Positions 11,722 to 23,993 of a DNA stretch of 64,000 nucleotides are shown here, in pieces. Every line of letters starts with the position of its first letter. The first letter of the stretch is position 1. The notes beneath the pieces are model-generated. The model ran no database searches. It was given only the letters and a program-made list of their open reading frames with translations, and had not been told where the DNA came from. Origin of the DNA: Centrapalus pauciflorus (taxonomy: Eukaryota > Streptophyta > Magnoliopsida > Asterales > Asteraceae); assembly GCA_020465985.1 (NCBI GenBank), contig JAANYP010007576.1, forward strand, positions 1-64,000, written 5' to 3'. The translations under genes were made by a program, and so were the position numbers.

Positions 11722-13001
11722 AGGGTTGGGATCATTGCAGAACCTTAATTTAGTGCAGAACCATAGAACCAATCTAAACCATTAGATTATAATATAACAC
11801 TAGGGATAAGATGGTAATTATACAATTAACATTGAATTAATAGCAGTCTACCAAGTTTGACTGTCCACTTTGACTTTTTTTTTTACTCTTTTAATATATA
11901 ATGGACATGCAGTGTTGCATCGACGTTAAATATACGATATCAAAGTGTTCATTCGACATCGAATGGTCGTATGGGTAAAAAAAATTTACGAAAAATAAAC
12001 ACGTAAATTTTTTTTCAAAAAAATATATTCATGACCGTTCTCGTTAAATCCACCAACTTTGACTACTAATTTTGACTATTATTTATCTCTGTTAATAATG
12101 AACGTATATGCAGTGTTGCATCGACGTTAAATATACGGTATCAAAGTGTTCATTCGATATCGAATGATCTCATGATCTCACCATGATATATTGCATCGTG
12201 GTCTGGGTAAAATTTTTTTTACGAAAAATAAAAAAATATATATCATAACCGTTCTCGTTAAATCCACCAACTTTGACTACTAATTGTGACTATTATTTTG
12301 GCTCTGTTAGTAATGAACGTATATGCAATGTTGCATTGACGTTAAATATACGATATCAAAGTGTTCATTCGATATCGAATGATCTCATGATCTCACCATG
12401 ATATATTGCATCGTGGTCTGGGTAAAATTTTTTTTACGAAAAATAAAAAATATATATCATAACCGTTCTCGTTAAATCCACCAACTTTGACTACTAATTG
12501 TGACTATTATTTTAGCTCTGTTAATAATGAGCGTATATGCAGTGTTGCATTGACGTTAAATATACGATATCAAAGTGTTCATTCGATATCGAATGATCTC
12601 ATTATCTCACCATGATATATTGCATCGTGGTCTGGGTAATTTTTTTTTACGAAAAATAAACACGTAAAATTTTTTCGAAAAAAATATATCATGACCGGTC
12701 TCGTTTTAAAGAGTATAAAATTCTCGTTTTTATGGTATAATTTTTTTGATTTAAAAATTAATAATATTAATGTTATTTTAATTTAAAGAAAAAAGATATT
12801 TATTTTGCTAATGTCAATCTTTTTGCTATTTCCAATCTTTTCCTTTTTTACCCCTCCAAGAATTAAAATATCACTATTACTAGTCTTTTTTTCACTAATT
12901 CCAAACTTAACTCTTTTAATCAAGACCATTAGATTAGTTTAATCTATGGACGATATTGGTTCTACAATTCTACACTAAATTTAGGTTCTGCAATGATCTC
13001 A

Positions 13002-13003
<2 letters not shown>
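11722..13003. mobile_element. TA-microsatellite-bounded element, group D, with internal tandem repeats
   Basis: The left end AGGGTTGGGATCATTGCAGAACC is mirrored by GGTTCTGCAATGATCTCATC, and the inverted match continues through AATTTAGTGCAGAACC. Inside, a unit containing CCGTTCTCGTTAAATCCACC recurs at 12035, 12249 and 12463, giving a period of 214 bp, with a degenerate fourth at 12695. Short (TA)n lies on the left and long (TA)n on the right. Non-coding. Confidence 0.7.

Positions 13004-13085
<82 letters not shown>
13004..13085. repeat. (TA)n microsatellite
   Basis: TA tract between the group D element and group A copy 4. Confidence 0.95.
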
Positions 13086-13089
<4 letters not shown>

Positions 13090-13299
13090 TCAATGGAAAA
13101 CCACCATGCACCTGAAAACTTGTGAAAACCGCACTGCACCACCACAAATGTATCAAAATCCCGCGCAATGCAAAAAATTTTCCGCATGATGCATCACCTT
13201 ATTTACGATCATGCCACCGCATTTTTCATGAAATGCACCAAATCGGACGGTTTGCGTAGGTTTCCATAGTTTTCAGGTGCATAGTGGTTTCCATTGAAC

Positions 13300-13301
<2 letters not shown>
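13086..13301. mobile_element. TA-microsatellite-bounded element, group A copy 4
   Basis: Ends GGGTTCAATGGAAAACCACC and GTGGTTTCCATTGAACCC. It lies in the opposite orientation to copies 2, 3, 5, 6 and 7. Its interior is closely similar, in reverse, to copy 6 at 30704-30958, sharing the phrase about TTTACGATCATGCCACCGC. Confidence 0.8.

Positions 13302-13378
<77 letters not shown>
13302..13378. repeat. (TA)n microsatellite
   Basis: TA tract bordering group A copy 4 on its right side. No element end follows directly. Confidence 0.95.
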
Positions 13379-14168
13379 GTTATTGTATGTGTGTCACCAA
13401 AACACATTCTGCCACGTGAACGCCAGTGTATGCCACATAGGTATGATAACCGGTTACAAGCGACAAACATATGAAATTCATTAGTTTTAATTAATCAACA
13501 ACTTACCAGATAAAAAATAAATAAACGAGGGACTTCATAAAATACAAAAACTCATAGTTTTTGCATAGTTTGCCTTTATAATATAAGCCAACATGCCATG
13601 TCACTAGCTTAACGTACAAACCATTACTATATTAAACGATTTAAAGTTTATAAATACATCAAATTGGTTTATATAATTAAAATTGTCTATATTTCATTTT
13701 TAATAGGGTAAATTATGCAAAAAAAACCCATCAAACTATAATTTTTTTGTTAAGTCATTGATTTACTTTTTTTTTTTTTTTTTTGGTTAAGCAAGTCCCT
13801 CAACCACTTAAATTCACAGATGGTGTTTTTCTTCAACAAAATGCCCGTTGACTTGGATTATTTTTAAAACTTTTAGAAATTCTAAAGATGGTTTTATGAA
13901 CAACTAATTACTAATGTGTTTTTGTTATTATTACTTAGATTACCACCTACGAATCCCCAAGTAATCAATTACTTACGGTGACAAGTTTTCTAGCTAATCC
14001 TCTCGGTAATTAATTAGCTAACGACGAAAATAAATATGAATCAATAATCAAGAACAACCATCAAAATCAATATGAACAAAGCATCGTCTCCAAAACAAAC
14101 TAGAAACCGAAGCATTTATATGAACTGATTAATGAACACATTCACGCCCACCAGTAATCAGATACACA
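13379..14168. other. Intergenic, with a decayed repeat end
   Basis: Unique AT-rich sequence with no gene. At 13706-13865 a phrase (GGTAAATTATGCAAAAA, then CAAGTCCCTCAACCAC, then GTTGACTTGGATTA) matches the theme at 9239-9420. It may be a remnant of a Mutator-like terminus; the boundaries are unclear. Confidence 0.35.
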
Positions 14169-14580
14169 CACTAGTAGAGAAAAGCCATTTAACCCCGGTT
14201 ATTTTACAAATAGACCCCGTTTTTTTAACCGGGGTTGAAGGTGATGGGGTTGTTGATACATGTCTTGGACTCCGGTTTTATAACCGGGGTTAAATTTAAT
14301 GCGTTCTTTTTTGCACTTCTCGAGAAGGATATGATCGGTTTTTTTTTCACATCAACCCCGGTTTTATAATAAGGAACCGGGGTCTTTGCTCTACAAAAAA
14401 AGTTGTGCCTTTCTCGGCAAGGCGGAACATTTATTACGGTATTTAACCCCGGTTTTATATTAAGGAACCGGGGTCTTTGCTTCAAAAAATCCGCCCAACA
14501 GCTTCAACCACGGTTTTTTAATACTTTTTATGTCAACCGGGGTCTATTAGGTGGGGTTAAATGTGTTTTTTGTACTAGTG
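14169..14580. mobile_element. Short non-autonomous CACTA element
   Basis: It starts CACTAGTAGAGAAAAG and ends TTTTTTGTACTAGTG, with ACA on both sides (14166-14168 and 14581-14583). This is the 3-bp target duplication expected of CACTA elements. At least six copies of AACCCCGGTT or its inverse are spread through 412 bp, as subterminal repeats. No transposase frame is present. Confidence 0.8.
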
Positions 14581-14583
14581 ACA

Positions 14584-14992
14584 CACGCACACATAAATGA
14601 TGAACTTAGGCCGTGCACGTACGTACATAACCACATTTGCCACGTGGACTACACTTGTGAGTCACATAAGCACATAACTAGTTTCAACCTGTAGTATACT
14701 AAATGCATGAATTTTAATTGGTTAAGACAGTTATCGATAAATTTTTTAAATGAAGGTATAGTTTTGTGATTTATTTGTGCAATTTTCCATCTTTAATATT
14801 GTATTTGTACTTCTTTCAAACATCTTTGTTAGATATTCTTAATTATCCATTGTTTTCTGTACAATATTTCAACAAAGTTATAATTTTAATATATAACACA
14901 CTACATTTATTAACTTATTTATTATAAATATTATAGTGATCCTTTGTGGTTTGTATTGGTTTGTGTGGTTCTAGATGCATATTAATTATTTT
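14584..14992. other. Intergenic, no feature seen
   Basis: AT-rich unique sequence with no supported feature. Confidence 0.5.
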
Positions 14993-15824
14993 TGTAGAAT
15001 GATGAAAACCCAATATGTACATTATGTTATAATGATCAATATTTACGAAGTAGAATTGGTATTAATAGAAATTCTAATAGATCCTGAGCCCATCAATACC
15101 ATTGGGTTAGGTAATTTATACTAAACTCCATTCTATTTTATCTAATACTTCCCCATAGTTAGAGAAGGAGTAAATCTAATGGTTGGACTGAAACAAAAAA
15201 ACAATAAAAATGTTGGTATAATAGAAGTGATCAATCTTAAATCTTAAATATATATAAAAATATCGAAAAAAAACTTCGTTGTGGCAAACGACGGCAACGG
15301 ATTTGGGACCATAGTGATGGTGCATGACAAATGTGAAGGCAAGCAACGGCTTATCAATGGCGAGAAGAAGTGCGACGGCTCAACACCGATGACCAAAGCT
15401 ACAATTTCTACAACTGTCATGATAGGAGCTTACGACTGTAAAACGGCGACAGCAACCATAGGTACGGCTACATCGCGATGGCTTTAATAAAATACACTAA
15501 TACTAGACTATAGGGATAAGTGAATGAAGAAAACTGTCCCAAGGAGATGATGGGGGGAATAAAGGCTGCAAAAACACTGTGGTTATCTGGCGGCAGATTC
15601 ACAGAAGGGATAAGAAGATAGAAGAATACAAGAACTTTAAGACTTTGATACCATGTAAAATAATGAAAACCCGTATGTATAACATATTATATTGGGAATT
15701 ATTTATAGAGTACAAAGGGTATAATGAAAAGTCTAAAAACCCTAATGGATCATTGGCCCATCTATACAATCGAACTAAGTTATCTAGTAAACCTTAATAC
15801 ATCTAATAACTTTATGACTTGACA
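14993..15824 (-). mobile_element. TRIM-like small LTR retroelement, decayed
   Basis: Two related direct repeats flank a short interior: 14993-15155 and 15654-15824, both opening TGTARAATRATGAAAACCC on the plus strand. Immediately left of the right repeat is GACTTTGATACCA (15641-15653). This is the inverse of a primer-binding site like TGGTATCAGAGTC, as used by Copia-type elements primed by initiator tRNA-Met. The element is therefore read on the minus strand. The roughly 480-base interior has no gag or pol frame, which fits a terminal-repeat retrotransposon in miniature. The repeats are well diverged and no target duplication is visible, so it is old. Confidence 0.55.
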
Positions 15825-16678
15825 TGAGAAAAACTAATTTTTGATGGTTTGCAAAGTTTATCTACTACAGATAGCTTTGTGATCTCTGACACCTTTTTGG
15901 CATTTTATGATTTTGTAAAGTATTAATTATAAGTTATTTTTAATAACATGTGTTAAAAAATTTCTTTTATTATATATTAATGGTTGTTAGATTAATAATT
16001 GAAAGTAAACTTAGATGTAACTCAAATGGTCAAGTGATTGGTGTCTATATATGCAATTAAGAGCATTTTTTTGGGAAGGCAAAATTGCTTCTTTTTTGTG
16101 TTTCGTGTATATGAATTGGGTTATTTAGAAATGGCACATGCACAATGATAAAATCTTAAGCAACAAATTAAGGTGTCAATTCTAAAGAGTTGATGATGAA
16201 AGCTTTCTCTTATTTGTGGATTCATAAGAGGAGTAAGATCGAAGTTGAGTCGACATATATTCGGACGACGACTGGGTTCGAAGTGCAAGCATTCTTTCTA
16301 CATCAGATACTACGTACGTACTTTTTCCTTCCTTATTTGTGCGCGTGTGTGTGTTTTTTTTGATGTTAGGTTTGGTTGTTTTCTTTGTCTAGCTCCTTGC
16401 TAACGGCCTAGCTTTAGAGTTTTATTAATCAATTTTGATTTAAAAAAACATTGCTACATTACTATTTAAATGTTTAGATTACGTTTAGTTAACCAAAACT
16501 AGTCATTTTTTAATTTGAGTTTTCAAGTTATAGTTTTCAGAATAAAACAAGGGTTTCTATAAAAAATGAAAACTTGTTTAGTGATGAAGTTTTAGTTTTA
16601 TGAAAAATAAGAAAAGTGATTATAAAATAAGAAAAATAGGATAGGTGATAGAAAAGCAAGACAGAGAAAGAAAATATT
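15825..16678. other. Intergenic with a possible broken SINE
   Basis: At 16014-16050 is a phrase like a tRNA A box (GTAACTCAAATGGTCAAGTG), and at 16267-16285 a phrase like a B box (GGGTTCGAAGTGC). The spacing is far too large for a tRNA, so at best this is a SINE split by later insertion. Nothing else is supported. Confidence 0.25.
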
Positions 16679-17433
16679 ACTCCCTCCGTCCCAATTTAAA
16701 TGTTCATATTTCTATTTTAAATTGTACCAAAATAAATGTCAACTTCTAAAAGTAGATTATATATATATTAATAAAGCAAAATAATTCGTGCAGCGTGTCA
16801 TTCTCTTAGCTCTTCTAATTTATGTTTTCCTGCTCATTTTGCCTAATATATATAACTCTTTCAATTAACTAATATAACTGATTTAAAAAGAAATTAAAAG
16901 ATTACTAATATAATTAAAAGATTTTTACTTCCTAATATAACCTCTAATTTACCTAAAATGATTATCTAGAATTATATAATTGATTTATAAAATATTTTTT
17001 TATTATAAAATTTTAAATTAAAGGTTACATGATAAATAAAAACAAATGGATAACTTTATTTATTTCTTGAAATGTCATGTGTCATCATTAGCAATCACGC
17101 GTGACCAATTATATTCTAGGAAAAACCAATAGTATCAAAATAATATCTTTCTAAATTTAGATCTAATGTAATTAGATTTTAAAATAAATTTAAACAATAA
17201 TTGATAACTACAATATAATAGAAAGTTTAGATATGAAAAAAAAACTTATTATTATTCATATACATTTAGAAGTCTAGAAAAGTTATACTTTATGGCAAAT
17301 AATAATAATATAATTCTTGTATTTATTTTTGTAATAAAATTAATATTTTTTATGTTTTATTTATTAGTTTGCATGTATTTAATTTAAACAAGTATATATT
17401 AAAATATTTGTGTTAATATGGGTAATAAACTAG

Positions 17434-17456
17434 TGCTTTATATAATAGTATAGATA
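17434..17456 (-). mobile_element. Possible Helitron 5-prime end
   Basis: On the minus strand this reads TCTATACTATTATATAAAGC, preceded by A. It resembles the TCTMTACTATTATAAAGC-like start I recall from plant Helitrons. It abuts a TAAACTAG|T 3-prime end at 17430-17433 on the plus strand, so two elements may meet here. Confidence 0.35.
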
Positions 17457-17793
17457 AGAAACGATAAACATGATATAATGTTTTTAAAAAGATAAATACT
17501 TTCTATTATTTTTTAATCTATAAATAAAAAAGATATAAAAATTTCAAAAAGGTAAATACACTCTATTATTTTTTAAGTATAAATATTACTTTTTAATGAA
17601 ATATATAAGTATTACATTAAAACAAATTAAAATCTCAATTTACATAAACTAATCTATGTTAAATTAAAAATAAAAAGTTTAATACATCAAAAGGAACAAC
17701 TTTTATTTACATAAAAGACATATTTCATAGTCATAACATTTTTAAAAAAATATAAACATTATGTTACATATAAATAATTTTTATTAAAAATAT

Positions 17794-17821
17794 ATTACGT
17801 AATACGTGGGTCATAAACTAG
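17794..17821 (+). mobile_element. Helitron-type 3-prime terminus
   Basis: A short palindrome (ACGTAATACGT) is followed about ten bases later by CTAG and then T, the hairpin-CTRR|T layout of Helitron 3-prime ends. The same arrangement occurs on the minus strand at 24778, 27719 and 32536. Confidence 0.45.
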
Positions 17822-18250
17822 TACTTTATTAAACTGTGTATTTTTGTCCATTGAACATTTAATAAAATGTTCACTCCCTCCATTCCAACAATAGCATTAT
17901 GTTTGTAATGTAGTTATCTCTTTTTTAAAATATGATTAAATACATAAATAAAGGTAAAGTTGTCATTTAAATATAAAGAAGAACAATAGTTGCATATTTT
18001 TCTTAAACTGTGTGTTTTTGTCCATTGAACATTTAAATAGGGTAGATAATAGAAAAGTAAAAAAGAGATTATGAAAAGTGGTATGTATTTTAAAGAGTGA
18101 AATGAAAACTTATGAAATTATTGTTAAGTAAACAAGTTTTCATTTTCTTTGAAAAGTGAAATGGAAATTTTCAACAACTAATAATAAGCACCGTGAGCAC
18201 CAATAAAATAAGAAAAAGTTAATTTAACTATGACTCAAACTCATAATAAT

Positions 18251-20454
18251 ATGTTTATAAGAATGCATGCATGCAGGTGTGTGCAGTGTATGTAATATGC
18301 ATGCATATAACTATGATCAGTGTGTGTGTGTGTGTTTTTTTTTGGGTTTAAATAGTTATACATGAAGGAGTGGTGGTAATTTGTCTTTTAGGCATGAAAG
18401 AGGGCAGAGGTACCCCACCCACCCCTCTCATTTGGTTGCCTTGTTCAATCATCCATCTAAACATATATAAATTCAATGCATTTTTATTTAATTTGCTGCA
18501 TGCAGGTTCAATTCATTTCACCCCATCTATTTCTATTTATTATTATTACACCCACCCCTCTTTCTCTTTGGGTCAACTTCAACTATCAACAATATAATCA
18601 CTTTTGTTTTTATTCTAAATATATTGCTAAACCTAGTTCTTTTACAACTCATCATTGAAATATAACTGGATAAGGTTTGTTTATGACACAAAATAAACAC
18701 ACACACACAAAATATATACAACGTACTATTTTCTCATAATTAATAACCGACACACTTTTTCAAATGTATCAATATAATACATGAACTTTGTTTTCTTATC
18801 CATATGATACATGTACTTTAGTTTTTTATATTCCAGTATAACACATTTCTAAATAAAGCACAGTTGAAAATTTTCAATCGGACTTTATTTGTATAAATGT
18901 TCGGGCTCTATATAGAATTGTAGTATATAAAAAAAGTTTTTGTATCATATCAATATATTTGAAAATAAACGTTGGCATTGTACAACCATATTTCTTTTCT
19001 TAAATGGGGTTTAATCACTTCTTATGTTGTGTGATTTGAAAATTAGCCAAGAATTAGTAGATTGAAAAGTAAAATAAATTTCTCAATGATCGATTCTTCT
19101 AGTATACTTTGGGTATTTTGACACTAATATTTTTTTGTCACTTGTTAGATTTTATGATCTCATTGTTATCGTCTCTAATATTATAATTTTTGCCATTAAT
19201 AATGAAGATATGGACATTGAACAACAAAATAAAGTCAATATATGTATGTACAGCGCGTCCTGAGCAAAGTCAATATAGTCAACCGCCCAATGTTCATTAA
19301 TCATAATGACTCTCAAAATATATTAAAAATTTAGGTTTATCGACAATTAAACAAAATTATTTAATTGTAAAGTTTTTAGTTTAACTTTATCTAATTATAA
19401 GTTGTATGTTGTTAATTTACCAATTTACTTGAATTTTGTTTATTTTGAATGTACATATATATATTAATAGGGTTTCTTTAAAGTTTTTTGTCAGAGACCC
19501 CAAAATGATTGGACTGACCTTTTACACACATACACAGGGCCGGCGTTGAGGGGAGACATATGGGATACCACCCAGGACATCATACCAAAAAGATGCATCA
19601 TTTTTTCTGTCCGATAAATAACATATTAGGCCCATATTTTTAATTTTTTAGCCCACTAAATGGAAATTTTAAAAATGTACGTTGTATTGTTAAAAAACAT
19701 TATTTTTCTATCTTAACGAAACTCATTTAAAAAAAATAGTATGTTACATTTTTCTAAATATATTTTCTTCTATCACGCATTGAGCATGAAAATACCGAGA
19801 CCGATCAGCACATACATGTATGCTTTGATTGCGTATTGACAAAATTTGTTGTATTCATATGAATACGATTTGGAGAAAAAACATATTAACCCATTAAAAG
19901 AATTGAAGTAGTCGGTCCTGAAAATGTCGTGGGTGAGATGAAAATTAATAAATAATAAAAATAAGTACATAGTTATTCAATTACATATACAAAGGAAGAT
20001 TTGTGTACGAAACCCCTCAAGTTGAATATTTTTGGGATTTTAATCTTCAAATTATTTTTTATTGCACAAAAATTTTCAACTGACTAAAACTTATCAAAAT
20101 GATATTTTTTACAAAAAAAATGATTTGCAGCCTGATGAACCGGTTGTAATATGGTAACCAACCCTTCGTCTCCGACAAACATTGTCTCCATTGAACTAGT
20201 TTGTTTTTTATGATACAAATCCACATTTTTTGTTGATTTCTTTGGTCACTGGTTACTTGTAGATGGTGGCATGTGACTTTAAACCCGTTACAACCGGTAA
20301 TATTTTGGTTCTGTGACATTTTACAGGTTGGAAATTTTTCGTGCATTGGAAAATGGTTGGGACTTTTAATCCCAAAAATGGTTTCCATATCTATTTTGGG
20401 TGATAATTTGAATTTTACTATAGTTATATTTTATGCATAAAAACAATGGCACAT
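18251..20454. other. Intergenic, mostly featureless
   Basis: A run of RY-type repeats (CATGCATGCATG) lies at 18265-18277 and a (GT)n at 18321-18335. At 19541-19570 the phrase CAGGGCCGGCGTTGAGGGG looks like an isolated hAT-type terminus, and no partner end was found. No gene is supported. Confidence 0.35.
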
Positions 20455-20650
20455 TAGGCCATGCGGAATACTCATCCCGCCTGCAGCGGCCTTGCCACAT
20501 GGAAGTGAACCCCGGCGGCTACACCGCCCCCCCTCTGCGGCCCCGCGAAAAATCGTCCCCGCCCGGCCTCCCTTCCCCGCTCCACCCCGCTTCTCCCTTC
20601 TTCTTCCCCCTTCTTTTCCTTTTTTTTGGTAGAACACTTTTATTCCTTTT
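20455..20650. other. GC-rich pyrimidine island
   Basis: About 150 bp of C-rich sequence stands out sharply from the AT-rich surroundings. It contains CCCCGGCGGCTACACCGCC and CCCCGCTCCACCCCGC, then passes into a C/T-only stretch. Neither strand has a convincing gene. It may be a fragment of a GC-rich element end. Confidence 0.4.
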
Positions 20651-20683
20651 TTTTTTTGTAAACAAAACAAACACACACACACC

Positions 20684-20686
<3 letters not shown>

Positions 20687-20780
<94 letters not shown>
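20687..20780. repeat. (TA)n microsatellite
   Basis: About 47 TA units. No TA-bounded element touches either side, so it may be an unoccupied site of the type used elsewhere in the window. Confidence 0.95.
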
Positions 20781-20782
<2 letters not shown>

Positions 20783-22019
20783 TTTTACTTTTATAATTTT
20801 ATTTTTTGTTTTTTTATCATAGTTTCATAAATGTTTGTATTTTTTTATTTTAGTTTCGTAATTGTTGTTTCGTTCGTACAGTTTCGTATTTTACTTTCGT
20901 AATCAGGAAACACACAATAACCTTCAATCAGATCTCGTGAAACATATTGCACTTGCCCAAATACCAAATTTAGACGGCTAGTTTGTATTTTTTTATGTTC
21001 ATTCGTAATTTTAGTTTTTATTTATTGTTATGTATTTTTTTTATTTTAATTCGGTAATTTTTAATTTTTAGTTTATGTAATACTTTTTAAATATTTATGA
21101 AATTAATTATTTTAGTTCTAGTATTTGTTTTGTTAGTTAAAATTAATTTAATGTTAAAAAAATTAAGAAAGATGGAAAGTTTAAGAAAGGTGGGTATTTC
21201 CTAGTTAGAAAGGTGGGGAAAGGTGGAGAGAGAAAAGCTGATGTGGCGCTGACGTGTACAGAAATGTGGGTTTGGGAAAGGTGGGTACTCCCACCCCTCT
21301 TATGGTGTTTGGACGTGTAGAAAATACAAGTACGTACGTGGCTTTGGCGCAATTATGGTTATCAGATTAATTTATTTTCAAAATTCAAAAATATTCATGA
21401 TTGTTATATATGATTATTATATAATTAAAAGTAATGTCCCCAGATCGATATATTAGCATATTAGGATACATTTGATATAATTAAAAATAAGTAGGACGTA
21501 ACCACAAAAAATAAAATAATAATCAAGGTTTGGTTTGAATATTATATCCCTATATATTTTGTTATTTATTTTATCGATTAATTAAATAACAAAGAGAATA
21601 AAATAAAAGTCTGTTTCTATTGTTTGTCAAACAAAATATGAAGATAATAATAACTTGAGTCTCATCATTTCGATTCCCTTTAATTTGTGTTCTAATTAGA
21701 CAATTATATTGGAATTTATTTATGTACACATGCATCCAGTAATCATAATTTTATTTTCATATACATTTAATTACTATTCACCATTCAATAGCTACACTTT
21801 TATTTTTGTAAACATTAGTAATTAATTTGTAATTATATATAACTTAACTAGACTAAATTAATTTGTATTATATATAATTAAATTAACTTAATTTAATTCT
21901 TTTATATAAAGTTAAGAATAAAAATTATTTAACTTTTTCATAAAAACTATTTTTTATATAAAAACTATTTGTAATTATATTAAAAATAATTTTTATAGAA
22001 ACTATTTTTTAGATAGATT
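20781..22019. other. Intergenic, AT-rich
   Basis: No gene is supported. At 21150-21310 are repeated GGTGGGTAC/GGTACTCCCACC phrases that can pair with one another and may be an old DNA element. Confidence 0.35.
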
Positions 22020-22505
22020 TTTATAATCATTTTTACACGCTTTTTTAAAAATGTGTAAAAATTTAGTAAATTTTTTACACTTATAAATGTGTTTAAAATT
22101 ATTTCAGTAATAAGCGTGAAAATATATACTAAATCATCCTAATTACCATATTTAAAATCATGAAGAAAAAAGTTCACATGTATATGTGTGGACAAATTTT
22201 AATTTTTTCACACTTAAAAGTGTAGAGATAAATTTATCACACTCAATTTTGCCACGCTTCCTCTTATGCGGACAAATTAAATGTGACAAATTAATTTTCA
22301 TACTTTTAAGCGTGGACAAATTTTTAGTTTGTCCACATTTATATCTGCAAACTTTTTTAAAAACACATATTTAAGTATAAAAACTCCACACTTGTAATTG
22401 TAACTAATTTTTACATTCTTATAAGTGCGAATAAACATAACATTTTTTACGCACTTGCTAAAAGCGTGTAAAAATAACGTGTACAATTGACATTTTTTTG
22501 TAGTG
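22020..22505. mobile_element. Right part of a CACTA-like element
   Basis: The right end reads TTTTTTTGTAGTG, the inverse of CACTACAAAAAAA, a common plant CACTA terminus. Subterminal words of the form ACACTTNTAAGTGTG and GTGGACAAATT occur repeatedly and inverted from about 22030 to 22490. I could not find the left terminus. Confidence 0.5.
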
Positions 22506-22935
22506 AGTTAAGAATAAAAACTATTTTAATTCTTTTTTTACAAAGTTAAGAATTAAAATTATTATTTTTTAAACTTGACGTACGATGCTTCAAAAATTTT
22601 CTCTAAGTATGGAGTAGGGTTCAGGAAGAAAAACATCGATATTATATAGGATTTAATGAAAAGAGTTTACATAATTAATTAACCATTCGTAAACTCTAGG
22701 CTTAATTAGGTTAAGGGTGGTTAAAGATTGATCGAGTGATGTTCATATTGATTGGTTTAATTTTACAAGATATATAGATAATAAATGGATAAATATCAAA
22801 TGAAATTAAGTAGAGAAATTGTTTTTGTGAATGGCAAGGACAAATAAGTATGGCACAGATAGAATAGTACGTCAACAATTAACTTAAAAGACAAAAACTT
22901 CAACAGTCACGGAAAAGTAACAAGAAAATATACAA
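22506..22935. other. Intergenic, no feature seen
   Basis: AT-rich sequence between two elements with nothing I can support. Confidence 0.5.
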
Positions 22936-23253
22936 GAGTTTGCGTTTGGTTCGCAGATTTTGTTCTCTAGGATTTGCATTTTTTCAAAAGATTTACATTA
23001 TGCAGCATTTGCATTTGTTAAGATTTTGTCAAAGAATTTGCATTATCTTATATAAAAAATTTGCTAATCTGAAGAATGCAAGGTAACTGAGATTTAAAAT
23101 CTTAGGGGGGACGCTGGGTTTTTAAATTACAAAGAATGGAGGGATTTATGAAATCCTGATATTTTAAATCATTACTGAAATCTGTGAACCAAACACAGGA
23201 TTTTAAATGCAAATCCCAGCGAATCCCATGAAATCCGCGAAACAAACGCCCCC
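22936..23253. mobile_element. Tourist-like MITE, left end worn
   Basis: The right end GCGAAACAAACGCCCCC is followed by TAA. The left end is TGCGTTTGGTTCGCAG without the G run. Internal phrases (GGATTTGCATTTTTTC, AATGCAAGGTAACTGAG) are shared with the MITE at 50872-51187 and those at 54363 and 58394. Confidence 0.65.
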
Positions 23254-23369
23254 TAAGTTTCTCGAATTTGTTATCATAGCCTCTTGTTAACATGAATTTT
23301 TTAATTTTATTACTCTCGCTACGTAGAAAGTTATTATTATGTTTTGTTTCTTTAGGTCAGCCTGTTGAT

Positions 23370-23919
23370 TAGACCTGGCAATACGTGTAATCGTGTCAGA
23401 CACGAATTTCATACGACACGAGTTTGTAATACACGAACACAACACGATTATAAAACGTGTCTGGATATGAAACACGAACACGACACGTAAAAATTTCGTG
23501 TGACACGTGACACGACACACATAAAACACGTGTCACACGAAAACACGAATTTATACACGAATGTAATCCAAAACATATATAATTAAAGTATCCAACAACA
23601 CATCAAAAGTATTTAAAGCCACTTTTAATGGTCGTAACTTTGAGCCGAAGTTTGACTGAACCATACTTATTGTTGACATCCAAGTCGACAATTTCATTTA
23701 TTACATCATCAATGTGAGAGACAACCCCAAACTTTTTTAAATATTTCAAATTATACGTGTCTTATACGTGTCATCGTGTAACATGATATTTATACGTGTT
23801 TATACAGGTAAATTCGTGTTTTACTTGTATAAGACACGAAACACGAATTTATATTACCAATATACGGAAAACTAGCTCGTGTCGTATATGTCGTGTCATG
23901 TACGAAAACATCAGGTCCA
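23370..23919. mobile_element. hAT-like non-autonomous element with ACACGA arrays
   Basis: The 8-bp sequence CTGTTGAT flanks both sides exactly (23362-23369 and 23920-23927), the target duplication length of hAT elements. The ends are TAGACCTGGCAATACG and the mirror of TGGACCTGATGTTTTCG. Both subterminal regions are packed with the word ACACGA or its complement TCGTGT. There is no transposase frame in 550 bp. Confidence 0.75.
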
Positions 23920-23993
23920 CTGTTGATCGATCTTCAATTCATATAGAGTCAATTAAGTTAAGAAACAGTTTATGTGAATCTACAAGAAAATAT

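Larger units (their letters stand above)
16679..18250. other. AT-rich nest of decayed DNA elements
   Basis: A Stowaway-like terminus (ACTCCCTCCGTCCCA) stands at 16680-16694 and a weaker one (CACTCCCTCCATTCC) at 17871-17885. They lie in the same orientation, so they are not the two ends of one element. Helitron-type ends occur at 17433 and 17821. The sequences at 16600-16670 and 18035-18075 share phrases, suggesting one older element split by these insertions. Confidence 0.35.

Noticed and set aside
15281..15487. A 68-codon open frame
   Set aside because: It lies in the interior of the decayed TRIM-like element. I recognise no domain, and low complexity and isolation argue against a gene.
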